The notes: generated by a model not told the origin, from the sequence alone. A DNA stretch of 64,000 nt from Flavobacterium sp. YO12 (GCF_004119495.1 NZ_NRQU01000024.1:1-64000), one strand, 5' to 3'. Counted from the first letter of the stretch, positions 36,128-45,720 are shown. Numbers and translations: made by a program.

Positions 36128-36724
36128 ATGATTGCTTCCGAATTATTAGAAAAATATGACGCGATAAGAAAGACTATCGATAAAAATGAAATTCTTTTTG
36201 AAGAAGGAAATCTGCCAACACATTATTATCAAATTATTTCAGGCGAAATTAAAATGAGTAATTATAATGATGATGGAAGAGAATTTATTCAGGGGATATT
36301 TTATAAAGATCAGTCTTTTGGAGAACCTCCATTATTTTTAAATCAAAAATATCCAGCAAATGCTATTGCTGTCGAAAACACTGAAATTTTTCTTCTGCCA
36401 AAAGTTACTTTTATGAAACTGCTGCAGGAAAACCCTTCTGTGAGCATTAACATAATTGAAAATCTTGCGCAGCGTTTGTATTACAAATCTATAATGGCGG
36501 CAGAAATATCGACTCATGAACCTGAGCATAGGGTTTTAAAATTAATAGATCACGGAATTGCTTATTTTAATTTTAAAAAAGAGGCTAACGGACATCTTAT
36601 TAGTTTTACCAGACAGCAAATTGGAGACTTAACCGGACTGCGTGTTGAAACCGTTATTAGAGCCATAAAAGCACTTGAAAAAAAGGGACAGCTAAAAATA
36701 ATAAACCGAAAAGTATATCGATAA
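36128..36724 (+). CDS. Crp/Fnr-family transcriptional regulator
   Basis: 198 aa from ATG 36128; the upstream ATG at 36089 would lie within the promoter. The N-terminal cyclic-nucleotide-binding-like beta-roll (ILFEEGNLPTHYYQIISGEI ... SFGEPPLFLNQKYPANAIA) is followed by a C-terminal winged HTH (TRQQIGDLTGLRVETVIRAI). There are no cysteines at all, so it cannot carry an FNR-type 4Fe-4S cluster. It lies just upstream of a membrane protein and a truncated haemoglobin, whose promoter bears a Crp/Fnr-type palindrome (36737-36756). A role in low oxygen or nitric oxide response is inferred. Confidence 0.93.
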   Translation: MIASELLEKYDAIRKTIDKNEILFEEGNLPTHYYQIISGEIKMSNYNDDGREFIQGIFYKDQSFGEPPLFLNQKYPANAIAVENTEIFLLPKVTFMKLLQENPSVSINIIENLAQRLYYKSIMAAEISTHEPEHRVLKLIDHGIAYFNFKKEANGHLISFTRQQIGDLTGLRVETVIRAIKALEKKGQLKIINRKVYR

Positions 36725-36736
36725 AAAAGATTTTGT

Positions 36737-36784
36737 TTTATGATTTAAGTCATAAATAACAGCGTCAAGGTGCCTGTACCTTTG
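36737..36784 (+). promoter_or_regulatory. Crp/Fnr-type operator and promoter of the globin operon
   Basis: TTTATGA (36737-36743) and TCATAAA (36750-36756) are perfect 7-bp half-sites with a 6-bp spacer, the geometry of Crp/Fnr sites. TACCTTTG (36777-36784) is a -7 element without a -33 match. The palindrome centre is about 43 bp upstream of the expected start, fitting a class II activator site. Confidence 0.6.
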
Positions 36785-36804
36785 TTATTCTAAAACTTAA
36801 TATC

Positions 36805-37089
36805 ATGACACTTTATCAAACAACATTCGAAAATTTTGACAAAAATTATATTGGTTCTGCAACAATGGCTGTAATTGGCCAAAGCTGTTTAGGAGCCGCT
36901 GCAGCAATGTTTATTCTTGCCAATGGAACTTCTATTCCGCAAATGATACAACTGGCTGTTATTGTTTTAGTTTGTATCTTTGTAAACACTTCAATTTTAG
37001 CTCAAATGAAGCATAAAGTGGTTTTTAACTTACTTCTTGCAAGTGCTTTTTTTAGTGTTTTATTTATTATTTTGAATAGTCTTACATGA
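36805..37089 (+). CDS. Small three-helix membrane protein of the globin operon
   Basis: 94 aa with three hydrophobic segments (about 18-38, 46-64 and 71-90). The N-terminus (TLYQTTFENFDKNYIGSATM) is soluble. No family is recognised. Its stop overlaps the haemoglobin start (ATGA), so the two are translated together, suggesting a joint role in oxygen or nitric oxide handling. Transcribed from the promoter with the Crp/Fnr-type palindrome. Confidence 0.75.
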   Translation: MTLYQTTFENFDKNYIGSATMAVIGQSCLGAAAAMFILANGTSIPQMIQLAVIVLVCIFVNTSILAQMKHKVVFNLLLASAFFSVLFIILNSLT

Positions 37090-37487
37090 GTAAAAAACAA
37101 ATAGAAAATAGAGCAGATGTGTCTTTTCTAGTCCATCGATTCTATGAAAAAATAAGAGCCGATGAAGAAATTGGCTTTTATTTTAATGAAATGATTAAAG
37201 ATTGGGATTCACATCTGGAAAAGCTGACTGATTTTTGGGAAATGAATTTGTTTGGTATAAAGAAATATGCTGGTAATCCTATTGCTGTTCATAATGAAGT
37301 TGATGCTCATTTTAAGGGGCAGATTACTTCAAATGAATTTGGAATCTGGCTTAATCATTGGTTTCAAACTTTAGATGAAAATTTTGAAGGTGAAAATGTC
37401 GAAATACTAAAAAGACGTGCCAGAAAAATGAGCACTTTTTTGTACATGAGTATGTTTGAACATCGAAAAAAAGATGCTAATGCTTAA
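37086..37487 (+). CDS. Group III truncated haemoglobin
   Basis: 133 aa. It has the short globin fold of group III: FLVHRFYEKIRADEEIGFYF, WDSHLEKLTDFWEMNLFG, and H69 in NPIAVHNEVDAHFKGQI as probable proximal haem ligand. Group III proteins such as Campylobacter Ctb bind oxygen tightly and respond to nitrosative stress under low oxygen. It overlaps the preceding membrane protein gene by 4 bp. Cytoplasmic, no signal peptide. Confidence 0.92.
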   Translation: MSKKQIENRADVSFLVHRFYEKIRADEEIGFYFNEMIKDWDSHLEKLTDFWEMNLFGIKKYAGNPIAVHNEVDAHFKGQITSNEFGIWLNHWFQTLDENFEGENVEILKRRARKMSTFLYMSMFEHRKKDANA

Positions 37488-37529
37488 TTATTTCTTTCAA
37501 TAAATTTAAATATCATAAAGTTGGGTTTT

Positions 37530-38180
37530 TTACTTTTCAAAAGCATAAACCAATGTAAAATTACCCTCAAAATTATCTGATTTTATTTCTTCATAATGCA
37601 CATCAAAATCTTTCACTAAATCATCAAAATGAAGACTGGCGTTGGTTTTAGCTTTATTCAAAGAAAAATCATCAACTCTAATATGATCTTTAAAACTAAT
37701 GCCTTTCTCGTTTCTGATTTTAAAAATGGCTTCTTTTGCACCCCAAATAACAGTAAGCTTCTTTACATAATCCTCTAAAACATTTGGCTTTAAATAATCA
37801 AATTCAGTATCTACAAATTTATCTGCAATGCGAAGTATTTTTTCGCGTTGTAATTCCATATCAATTCCTACGGTTTCATGGCTGACGATTATTGCCGCAA
37901 AATGATAGGAATGTGTTATCGAAATATGATTATGACAATCAAAATAAGGTTTTCCAAATTCGTCATAATGCAAATCATGATCTGTAAAACCTATTTCCTG
38001 AATCAGCATACGAACGCTTAAAAAAGCGCGCTGATGCAGTTGTGATTTCATTCCGTCAAGCCTGCGCTGCGTCTTCTCTTTTAAGGTAACCTTACTATAC
38101 AATTCATCAAAAGATTCTGTTATTTCCCAAATTAAAATTTTTGTGGTTTCGTTAAACTGTATGGTTCGAAATAAAGGCAT
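37530..38180 (-). CDS. 4'-phosphopantetheinyl transferase
   Basis: 216 aa Sfp-type enzyme that loads phosphopantetheine onto carrier proteins. The two signatures are VGIDMELQ (Mg-binding Asp and Glu) and WGAKEAIFK (W-x-x-K-E). HNHISITHSYHFAAIIVSH matches the substrate pocket region. No carrier-protein gene is near. It ends 43 bp from the convergent globin gene. Confidence 0.93.
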   Translation of the reverse strand: MPLFRTIQFNETTKILIWEITESFDELYSKVTLKEKTQRRLDGMKSQLHQRAFLSVRMLIQEIGFTDHDLHYDEFGKPYFDCHNHISITHSYHFAAIIVSHETVGIDMELQREKILRIADKFVDTEFDYLKPNVLEDYVKKLTVIWGAKEAIFKIRNEKGISFKDHIRVDDFSLNKAKTNASLHFDDLVKDFDVHYEEIKSDNFEGNFTLVYAFEK

Positions 38181-38220
38181 TACTTTTTAATTATAAATTA
38201 TGAGTTGTCAATTATGAGTT

Positions 38221-38353
38221 TTTAAACCATATAAGTGATATAAGAAAATATAACTTCTGGTTCAAAAAAATGCATTAAGTAAATTTAAGCAAAACAAAGC
38301 GCATTACAACGAATCCTTTTTTAAATGAACTTACATCACTTATATGGTTTAAA
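38221..38353. repeat. MITE-like inverted-repeat unit upstream of ahcY
   Basis: 24-bp inverted repeat with one mismatch (38221-38244 and 38330-38353; arm starts TTTAAACCATATAAGTGAT). Same family as the unit at 339-456. The 86-bp interior shows no gene and differs from the interior of the first unit. It occupies much of the 299-bp gap before ahcY. Confidence 0.75.
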
Positions 38354-38440
38354 ACAATTTACAAACTAATGTTCTATATATTAAGAAATTAAAGATTTCA
38401 TAAATCTTACAGAAAGTAGTAAAAATAAAAAGCTATTATG

Positions 38441-38448
38441 TAAATTTG
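38441..38448 (+). promoter_or_regulatory. -7 promoter element of ahcY
   Basis: TAAATTTG, 32 bp before the ahcY ATG; no clear -33 element. Confidence 0.45.
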
Positions 38449-38479
38449 CAAAAATTTTACAATTACAAATATACTATAA

Positions 38480-39796
38480 ATGAGTACAACGACTACGCCT
38501 TATGTGGCTTTCAAAGTAAAAGACATTTCTCTGGCTGCTTGGGGAAGAAAAGAAATTGAACTAGCTGAAGCTGAAATGCCAGGTTTAATGGCTCTTCGCG
38601 CTGAATATAAAGACGAACAACCTCTTAAAGGTGCTCGTATCGCTGGATGTTTACACATGACGATTCAAACTGCAGTTTTAATCGAAACTTTAATTGCTCT
38701 TGGTGCAGAGGTTACTTGGTCTTCTTGTAACATTTTCTCTACTCAAGATCAAGCTGCTGCTGCTATTGCTGCTGCTGGAATTCAAGTTTATGCTTGGAAA
38801 GGTCTTGACGAAGAATCATTTGACTGGTGTATTGAGCAAACTTTATTCTTTGGTGAAGACAGAAAACCATTGAACATGATTTTGGATGACGGTGGAGACT
38901 TAACTAACATGGTTATTGATCGTTACCCGGAATTAGTTCCTGGAATTAAAGGTCTTTCTGAAGAAACTACAACTGGTGTTCACAGACTTTACGAAAGAGT
39001 AAAAGCCGGAACTCTTCCAATGCCTGCTATCAACATTAACGACTCTGTTACTAAATCTAAATTTGATAACAAATACGGATGTAAAGAATCTGCTGTAGAT
39101 GCTGTACGTCGTGCAACTGACTTAATGTTAGCTGGAAAAAGAGTGGTAGTTTGCGGATACGGTGACGTTGGAAAAGGAACTGCAGCTTCTTTCAGAGGTG
39201 CTGGTTCTATCGTAACTGTTACTGAAATCGATCCAATTTGTGCTTTACAAGCTGCAATGGACGGTTATGAAGTTAAAAAATTAAACACTGTAATTGCTAA
39301 TGCTGACATCATCATTACTACTACAGGAAACAAAGATATTGTTCTTGGAGAGCACTTCGAACAAATGAAAGACAAAACTGTTGTTTGTAACATTGGTCAC
39401 TTCGATAACGAAATCGATATGGCTTGGTTAAACAAAAACCACGGTGCATCAAAAATCGAAATCAAACCTCAGGTTGACAAATACAACATCGCTGGAAAAG
39501 ATATCATCATCTTGGCCGAAGGTCGTTTAGTAAACCTTGGTTGTGCTACAGGTCACCCAAGTTTTGTAATGAGTAACTCATTTACAAACCAGACTTTGGC
39601 ACAAATCGAATTATGGAACAACAGTGCAGCCTACAAAAATGAAGTTTACATGTTACCAAAACATTTAGATGAAAAAGTTGCTGCTTTACACTTAGCTAAA
39701 TTAGGCGTTGAACTTGAAGTTTTACGTGACGATCAAGCTGCTTATATTGGTGTTCCAGTTGAAGGTCCATTCAAACCAGAATACTACAGATACTAA
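38480..39796 (+). CDS. ahcY: Adenosylhomocysteinase
   Basis: 438 aa. It hydrolyses S-adenosylhomocysteine to adenosine and homocysteine, keeping methylation running. Clear motifs: [54 protein letters not shown], the NAD-binding [15 protein letters not shown] and the C-terminal KPEYYRY that closes over NAD of the neighbouring subunit. Monocistronic, with its own promoter element and terminator. Confidence 0.98.
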   Translation: MSTTTTPYVAFKVKDISLAAWGRKEIELAEAEMPGLMALRAEYKDEQPLKGARIAGCLHMTIQTAVLIETLIALGAEVTWSSCNIFSTQDQAAAAIAAAGIQVYAWKGLDEESFDWCIEQTLFFGEDRKPLNMILDDGGDLTNMVIDRYPELVPGIKGLSEETTTGVHRLYERVKAGTLPMPAININDSVTKSKFDNKYGCKESAVDAVRRATDLMLAGKRVVVCGYGDVGKGTAASFRGAGSIVTVTEIDPICALQAAMDGYEVKKLNTVIANADIIITTTGNKDIVLGEHFEQMKDKTVVCNIGHFDNEIDMAWLNKNHGASKIEIKPQVDKYNIAGKDIIILAEGRLVNLGCATGHPSFVMSNSFTNQTLAQIELWNNSAAYKNEVYMLPKHLDEKVAALHLAKLGVELEVLRDDQAAYIGVPVEGPFKPEYYRY

Positions 39797-39817
39797 AAAT
39801 CGCAGTTTTCAGATTTA

Positions 39818-39849
39818 TAAAAACCCTTACAGAAATGTGAGGGTTTTTA
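39818..39849 (+). terminator. Terminator after ahcY
   Basis: AAAAACCCTTACA and TGTGAGGGTTTTT form a stem with one mismatch-prone pair around GAAA, followed by T residues. Confidence 0.85.
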
Positions 39850-39986
39850 ATTTTTAAGGCTTTATAAGAATGAGTAAATTGTCTTTTTAAACATTTCAAC
39901 CAAAAAATTCTACTTTTTAGAAATAAGTCCTTAATTTTAAAAATAAAAATAAGCCCTTATTTCTCAAATACATAAACATTGTAATC

Positions 39987-42305
39987 TTGAAAAAAACATC
40001 TTATTTATTCGCTTTCTTATTTTTACTCAGCCTCCCGCAAATTATTTTTTCGCAGGAAAAGAAACCTAAAGTCGTATTGGTTTTAAGCGGCGGCGGGGCA
40101 AAAGGAATTGCGCATATTCCGCTTTTACAAAAACTAGATTCTTTGCACATCGTTCCTGATCTTATCGTTGGAAATAGTATGGGAAGTATCATTGGCGGTT
40201 TATACGCAATGGGATATTCTGGTGACAGTATAGAAAAGCTAACCAAAAATATTAATTGGGATAAATTACTTGGCGGCGGACAATCATTAAAATCTGTCAG
40301 CGTAGAGGAAAAAAGAGAATTTCAAAGATATTTAGTTGGAATTGGGATTAAAAACAAAAAACTAAACAGTATTGGTTCTTTATTAAACGATCAAAACTTA
40401 AGAGAATATCTTTCTGAATTAACTTACCCGGTATATAACATTAGAAACTTTGACAGCCTCTCTATCCCGTTTAGAGCCATGGCTACAGATTTGTCTGAAG
40501 GAAAGGAGGTCATTTTAAGCAAAGGCAGCTTAGCTTATGCAATGAGAGCCAGTATGTCGCTCCCTGCTATTTTCAAACCTATGTCATACGAAAAAACAGT
40601 ATTAGTTGATGGAGGCGTTTTAAATAATTTCCCTACTGATGTCGCCCAACAAATGGGTGCCGACATTATTATTGGCAGTGATGTTGGAGGCGGATTGGAA
40701 CCAATAGACAAACTGAACAATGTTATAACTATATTGACACAAACCAGTATGTTCCCTAGTAACATTAAGAATCCTGCAAATAGAAAACTCTGCGACATTT
40801 TAATAGATCACATGCCAAACCTTCGCTTTTCGACTGCAGATTTTGCAAATAGTGCAGAAATCTATAAAGATGGTAAAATTGCAACAAATGAAAATCTTCC
40901 TGCTTTAATAGCATTATCCGAAAAATTAAAAGGGTACCAACAACGTATTCACGAATTACCACAAATGCCCTCAGAAATTATTCTTGATACCATTATTTAC
41001 AAAAAAATCAGTCCCGAAAATCTTGCTCTCGTATTAGGAAGAATGAATCTAAAAACACATAAAAAATACACTACAAAAGATTTAATAGCAGGTATTAACA
41101 GAGCAATGGGTACCAATCTTTTTGATGAAATTACATATAACTATTTCATCAAAGATGACAACAAACTAGGTGTTACCATCTTTGGGCATGAACGCGCCAA
41201 AAACCAACTGAACACATCTGTACATTATGACACTTATCGTGGCGTTGGAATCATTTTTAATTACACTGCCAGAAATGTTCTTGCCAGAGCATCTCGCCTT
41301 CTTATAACTGCAGATATAGCTGAGCAGCCAAAAGCAAGAATCAATTATCAGAAAAATTTTGGAAAAAACCGAGATTGGTGGTGGTCGTCTGAACTTTATG
41401 GAGCATTATTAAGACAAGAAATTTATTTTAACGGCAGGGCTTCAGATAATGTGCTTTATAATTCTGTTGAATTTAATAATGAAATCAATAGAAATATAAA
41501 TTCATTAAAAAGTTATTTTGGTTATGGCTTGCTCTATCAATATGCCAATTTAAAACCAAAATACGAAAGAGAATATAACCCTAACTCAATCGACATCAAG
41601 ACTTACTCCTTGAACACTATAGAATTAAACATGCATTATTTCTACAATGACATGGATAAAGTTTTCTTTGCTGAAAACGGAACAATTTTAAAAGCAAATG
41701 TAACTCGATCTTTATTGTCTGATGTTTACGCCTCTATTAATGACCCAGATAAAACAAACATATCTGGTACAACTAATGGTTACACAAAACTTGGCTTCAG
41801 TTTTGAAAAAAGAGCCCTTTTAAAAAAGAAAATTACGGGAATCATTGGGTTTGATTCTTATTTTACTTTTGAGGATAAACTTACAGACGATCAAATCTCT
41901 TATTCGGATTTTGGTTATGCCTCAAGATATTTTTTAGGCGGAATCATACCTAGTTCAGGCGGCAATCGTTTTTCATTTCCAGGCCTGCACGAAGACGAAC
42001 TCAATGTTTCACAATATATGGGCTTAAAACTAGCTTCTCAAATAAACCTTATGGGAAAAATCTACCTAACTCCCCATTTTAATATCGCAACTGTTGGGTT
42101 TGAATCTTTTGATAAATACATCAACAAAGCATTTAGTCCAAAAGGAAAATGGGATGATGGCTTTGACCCTAGTCTTGTACTATCTGGAGGAGCTTCTATT
42201 TCTTATCAATCGATTTTAGGACCTATTCATTTTGATACTTCTTGGATAAATAATATTGACAAAGTAAGATTGTTTTTTAGTGTTGGATTCTCATTCAACC
42301 CTTAA
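39987..42305 (+). CDS. Patatin-like phospholipase with outer-membrane beta-barrel
   Basis: 772 aa starting at TTG; no ATG fits, and the TTG directly precedes a good signal peptide (KKTSYLFAFLFLLSLPQIIFSQ). The patatin domain (about 27-320) has the oxyanion GGGAKG (35-40), nucleophile S64 in GNSMGS and catalytic D208 in VDGGVLNNFP. A POTRA-like linker precedes a C-terminal BamA/surface-antigen barrel (about 400-772, ending in VGFSFNP). This is the PNPLA-barrel arrangement of self-translocated lipases (type Vd-like) common in Bacteroidota. Likely an outer-membrane lipase; substrate unknown. Confidence 0.9.
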   Translation: MKKTSYLFAFLFLLSLPQIIFSQEKKPKVVLVLSGGGAKGIAHIPLLQKLDSLHIVPDLIVGNSMGSIIGGLYAMGYSGDSIEKLTKNINWDKLLGGGQSLKSVSVEEKREFQRYLVGIGIKNKKLNSIGSLLNDQNLREYLSELTYPVYNIRNFDSLSIPFRAMATDLSEGKEVILSKGSLAYAMRASMSLPAIFKPMSYEKTVLVDGGVLNNFPTDVAQQMGADIIIGSDVGGGLEPIDKLNNVITILTQTSMFPSNIKNPANRKLCDILIDHMPNLRFSTADFANSAEIYKDGKIATNENLPALIALSEKLKGYQQRIHELPQMPSEIILDTIIYKKISPENLALVLGRMNLKTHKKYTTKDLIAGINRAMGTNLFDEITYNYFIKDDNKLGVTIFGHERAKNQLNTSVHYDTYRGVGIIFNYTARNVLARASRLLITADIAEQPKARINYQKNFGKNRDWWWSSELYGALLRQEIYFNGRASDNVLYNSVEFNNEINRNINSLKSYFGYGLLYQYANLKPKYEREYNPNSIDIKTYSLNTIELNMHYFYNDMDKVFFAENGTILKANVTRSLLSDVYASINDPDKTNISGTTNGYTKLGFSFEKRALLKKKITGIIGFDSYFTFEDKLTDDQISYSDFGYASRYFLGGIIPSSGGNRFSFPGLHEDELNVSQYMGLKLASQINLMGKIYLTPHFNIATVGFESFDKYINKAFSPKGKWDDGFDPSLVLSGGASISYQSILGPIHFDTSWINNIDKVRLFFSVGFSFNP

Positions 42306-42394
42306 TAGAATGCTATAACTAAAAATAGAATTTTCTTTTTTATGCTTAAATTTGAAATCTAATAACTTGCAAAAAAGTAAAATTTTATAAAATA

Positions 42395-42679
42395 ATGATC
42401 GAAAATATTTTATGTGAAGTACATGGCTCAAAAGAAATGTCTTTTGGCTGTATTCATATTGCAATGGCAATAGATTCAGACGAAAAAACAGGCTTTTTCT
42501 ATTCAGAAGCCGAAGAAGATCTTCCGCAGATTGCTTGGTGTGGAGAATGCGAACAATATCTTCTGGACAATGGTGAAGAATGGACTGATGTTTTTCAAGC
42601 TAAAGCTGATTTTAAAATGTTATGCAGCGATTGCTTTGATGAAGCAAAAAATAAGGAATCAGAAATTCATTTACGATAA
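42395..42679 (+). CDS. Small Cys-rich hypothetical protein
   Basis: 94 aa, no signal peptide. Cysteines and histidines are arranged in pairs: C-E-V-H near the start, G-C-I-H, W-C-G-E-C and L-C-S-D-C, which suggests a zinc-binding treble-clef or ribbon fold. The rest is acidic (SEAEEDLPQ, DNGEEWTD). No family is recognised with certainty. It lies 9 bp upstream of a WG-repeat protein gene on the same strand. Confidence 0.65.
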   Translation: MIENILCEVHGSKEMSFGCIHIAMAIDSDEKTGFFYSEAEEDLPQIAWCGECEQYLLDNGEEWTDVFQAKADFKMLCSDCFDEAKNKESEIHLR

Positions 42680-42688
42680 ATAAATCTT

Positions 42689-43768
42689 ATGAAAAAGAGT
42701 ATTCTTTTTTCTGTTTTCTTCTTTTTAAACTTAACTGTATTTGCCCAAAGCAATGATATTTGGATCTCATTTCCAGATAAAGATTCAACTCATATTGGTT
42801 TTAAAGATAAAAACGGCATCATCAAAATTGAGCCAAAATTTATGGGATTTACAATCGCTCATAAATTCGAGAATATTATAGCCGTTACGGAAGGAAATAA
42901 TCAAAAATGGGAAAGCTATTATTTAACCAAGACAGGAAAAATTGTTGGCCGAGACAGTTTATATATTTTTGACAATGGTCCAGATTGTGAAAATGAAGGT
43001 TTTATAAGATTTACAGATCGTAAAACGGATAAAATGGGAATGTTTAATGGCGAAGGTAAAATCGTAATTCCTGCAGTATACAGCAATTTAACTAAAGTTA
43101 GAAATGGAACTTTTATAGGATTAAAAGATGCTGAAAAAGTAAGAGATGGAGAACACTTTTTCTGGGCTGGGGGAAAAGAGTTTCTAATCGACATCAATAA
43201 CAATATTTTAATTGACGATTTTGCATACAATGATAACCTTAATTTTTATTCTCTAGAAAAATCAACAGTGCCGAGTAAAGATCCAATAAGAGAATGTTTT
43301 CTTGGAGTTGACGGTCACTATTATTCGTTTATAAACTTTGAAAAAGAGTTTAAAGACTGGCTGACAAACAGTTTGCTCAAAGATTTATCTAAAGCTAATA
43401 TTTTAAAACAATCTTTTGACAAAATTACCTATTGGAAAGAACCAATGGGCTGGATAAGTAACCCCAAAAGTAAATTCATAAATAATAATTACAATTTTTT
43501 AAAGCTTAAACTTCAAGAGTTAAATACTGCAAAAGCAGATTACTTCATTTCGGCTGACGGTTTGAATCAATTTATTTTTGAATCTGCCGAATACGAAATG
43601 TATTTCAATAATTGCAATGAATCTAAAGACTGGATTTACCCTACTATGGATATTGTCATCAATTCAAAAAACAAAACAAATTTCGGACAGGATCATTTTG
43701 AGTTTTTAAGAACTGAAAATGGTTATAAATTAATAAGCGTTTCAACAAAAAAAGATAAACTTAAATAA
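42689..43768 (+). CDS. Secreted WG-repeat protein
   Basis: 359 aa with a signal peptide (MKKSILFSVFFFLNLTVFAQ). Two WG-type repeats are visible (GFKDKNGIIKIEPKFMGF and GMFNGEGKIVIPAVYSNL). The C-terminal half (about 190-359) shows no repeats or known domain. WG-repeat proteins are common and functionally obscure in Bacteroidota. Likely periplasmic or outer-membrane-associated. It may be co-transcribed with the Cys-rich protein 9 bp upstream. Confidence 0.75.
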   Translation: MKKSILFSVFFFLNLTVFAQSNDIWISFPDKDSTHIGFKDKNGIIKIEPKFMGFTIAHKFENIIAVTEGNNQKWESYYLTKTGKIVGRDSLYIFDNGPDCENEGFIRFTDRKTDKMGMFNGEGKIVIPAVYSNLTKVRNGTFIGLKDAEKVRDGEHFFWAGGKEFLIDINNNILIDDFAYNDNLNFYSLEKSTVPSKDPIRECFLGVDGHYYSFINFEKEFKDWLTNSLLKDLSKANILKQSFDKITYWKEPMGWISNPKSKFINNNYNFLKLKLQELNTAKADYFISADGLNQFIFESAEYEMYFNNCNESKDWIYPTMDIVINSKNKTNFGQDHFEFLRTENGYKLISVSTKKDKLK

Positions 43769-43792
43769 TTGCTTCCTGCTTTGTACAAAACG

Positions 43793-43800
43793 TAACTTTG
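43793..43800 (+). promoter_or_regulatory. -7 promoter element of the SMR gene
   Basis: TAACTTTG, 14 bp before the ATG at 43815; no -33 match at normal spacing. Confidence 0.35.
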
Positions 43801-43814
43801 TAAAAAACTTAATT

Positions 43815-44147
43815 ATGAAGAATTTTTTATTTTTGTTTATCGCCATTGTCTTCGAAATTATTGCCACAACTGCATTAAAAAAATCGGAGCAGTTTACTCA
43901 ACTTATTCCCAGCATTATTACAATTGTAGGATACTTTGCTGCATTTTACTTTTTAAGTTTTGCTATAAGAACTATTCCGGTTGGTTTTGCTTATGCTATT
44001 TGGTCAGGAGTCGGCATTGTTTTAATTACCACTATTGGCGCTATTTTCTTTAAAGAAATTCCTGATTTACCTGCCATAATTGGATTAAGCTTAATTATAA
44101 TTGGAGTTGTTGTAATTAATGTTTTTTCTAAAACTACAGCGCATTAA
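43815..44147 (+). CDS. SMR-family small multidrug transporter
   Basis: 110 aa with four membrane helices. The essential membrane-embedded Glu lies in FLFIAIVFEIIATTALKKSE, and WSGVGIVLITTIGAIFFKE matches the SMR signature in the third and fourth helices. The family (EmrE, SugE/Gdx) works as antiparallel dimers exporting cationic drugs or guanidinium; sequence alone does not settle which. No partner SMR gene is adjacent. Confidence 0.93.
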   Translation: MKNFLFLFIAIVFEIIATTALKKSEQFTQLIPSIITIVGYFAAFYFLSFAIRTIPVGFAYAIWSGVGIVLITTIGAIFFKEIPDLPAIIGLSLIIIGVVVINVFSKTTAH

Positions 44148-44207
44148 ATCACTTTTCATCATTATAACACTATAATAAATGAAACATCACAATAAATCAA
44201 CAAATTA

Positions 44208-44669
44208 ATGATTTTCAAAAAAGGCACACTTTCAGATTTAGACGAAATGCAGCAATTGTATATAGAAACCATACAATCTGTTTGCAAGAATGATTATAAT
44301 CCCGCACAAATCAAAGCTTGGATTTCTGGCGTAGAAAACAAAGAACGCTGGCTTGAAGTTATTGAAACGCAATTTGTTCTTTTAATAATTATTGAAAACC
44401 AAATCGCCGGTTTTGGAACTTTAAAAGACGGAAGCTATATTGACTTCTTTTACGTTCATAAAGGTTTTCAACGACAAGGAATTGCTGATAAACTTTTGAC
44501 AGAATTAGAACTCGAAGCCAAAAAACAACATTCCAAAATTATAACTTCGGATATCAGTATTACTGCAAAACCATTTTTTGAAAAGAAGGGATTTATTGCA
44601 AAAGCCGAACAAAAAAACATTCGTCACAATGAAATACTTATCAATTATAAAATGGAAAAAGAGATTTAA
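44208..44669 (+). CDS. GNAT-family N-acetyltransferase
   Basis: 153 aa GNAT fold. The acetyl-CoA-binding loop is in FYVHKGFQRQGIADKLLTEL (Q-R-Q-G-I-A) and the C-terminal FFEKKGFIAKAEQ is typical. The closest familiar type is YafP-like small-molecule acetyltransferase. Substrate unknown. Followed by about 200 bp of dispersed repeat words before the repair island. Confidence 0.88.
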   Translation: MIFKKGTLSDLDEMQQLYIETIQSVCKNDYNPAQIKAWISGVENKERWLEVIETQFVLLIIIENQIAGFGTLKDGSYIDFFYVHKGFQRQGIADKLLTELELEAKKQHSKIITSDISITAKPFFEKKGFIAKAEQKNIRHNEILINYKMEKEI

Positions 44670-44871
44670 TAATTTGTTTCAGGTTTCAGATTTGTGCCAA
44701 TCTTTGCCGACATACTTTCTGCCCTTCGACTTTGCTCAGGGTGACAATATTACGTAAAAAAAACTTTGCGCACTTTGCGTAAATCTTAGTGCCCTTTGCG
44801 GTTAAAAAAACTCCGCAAGATTCGGATTTTATACCAGCAGAAACCAATCGATATTTGCCTTATAAAATTGA

Positions 44872-45720
44872 ATGAAAATGAACACACAGGAAACCATTAA
44901 TTATAATCGTATTGCGGAAGCGATAGATTATATCAAAGCTAATTTTAAAGAGCAGCCTAATCTTGATGAAGTTGCCGAAAAAGTGCATTTAAGTCCGTTT
45001 CACTTTCAGAAACTTTTCAGCGATTGGGCAGGAACAAGTCCGAAGAAATTCTTGCAGTATACCAGTTTGGAACATGCCAAAAAACTGCTTAAAGAAAATC
45101 AAGCAACCGTTTCTGAAACAGCTTACGAAACAGGACTTTCGGGAACAAGCCGTCTTCATGATTTATTTGTAAATATTGAAGGAATGACTCCTGCCGAATA
45201 TAAAAACGGCGGAAGGAATCTTGAAATAAATTACAGCTTTGCCGAAAGTCCGTTTGGGAATATTATTGTTGCATCAACCTCAAAGGGAGTTTGTTTTATG
45301 GCTTTCGCCGATGATGAAACCAATGGCGTAAATGCCTTAAAAGACAAATTCCCCAATGCTTCTTTCTCTAGAAAACTAGATTTAGTGCAGCAAAATGCAC
45401 TGTTCATATTTCAAAATGACTGGAGCAAATTATCTGAAATAAAACTGCATCTAAAAGGAACTGATTTTCAATTGAAAGTTTGGGAGATGCTGCTAAAAAT
45501 CCCAATGGGACAGCTTTCAACTTATGGCACTATTGCACATCAAATTGAGAAGCCAAATGCTTCAAGAGCTGTTGGAACTGCAATTGGCAGTAATCCAGTT
45601 GCGTTTTTAATTCCATGCCATCGCGTGATTCAGTCTTCTGGAATCTTTGGCGGTTATATGTGGGGAAACACTAGAAAAACAGCCATAATTGGCTGGGAAG
45701 GTGCGCAGATAAATCTATAG
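44872..45720 (+). CDS. AraC-type HTH fused to O6-alkylguanine-DNA methyltransferase (Ada-like, lacking the Zn domain)
   Basis: 282 aa. Residues about 10-110 form an AraC double HTH (LDEVAEKVHLSPFHFQKLFSDW is the core, read in parts); about 118-282 is the methyltransferase with active Cys249 in IPCHRVIQ and GGYMWGNTRK. It repairs O6-methylguanine by self-methylation and may regulate genes. The N-terminal metal-binding domain of E. coli Ada, which senses methylphosphotriesters, is absent. A separate Ada-metal-domain relative lies 1.0 kb downstream. ATG 44878 is an alternative start two codons later. Confidence 0.92.
   Translation: MKMNTQETINYNRIAEAIDYIKANFKEQPNLDEVAEKVHLSPFHFQKLFSDWAGTSPKKFLQYTSLEHAKKLLKENQATVSETAYETGLSGTSRLHDLFVNIEGMTPAEYKNGGRNLEINYSFAESPFGNIIVASTSKGVCFMAFADDETNGVNALKDKFPNASFSRKLDLVQQNALFIFQNDWSKLSEIKLHLKGTDFQLKVWEMLLKIPMGQLSTYGTIAHQIEKPNASRAVGTAIGSNPVAFLIPCHRVIQSSGIFGGYMWGNTRKTAIIGWEGAQINL

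Noticed and set aside
44670..44871. RNA gene in the gap before the AraC-MGMT gene
   Set aside because: It contains only dispersed words (CTTTGCGCACTTTGCG, TTCGACTTTGCTCAGGG); no tRNA or known RNA structure.
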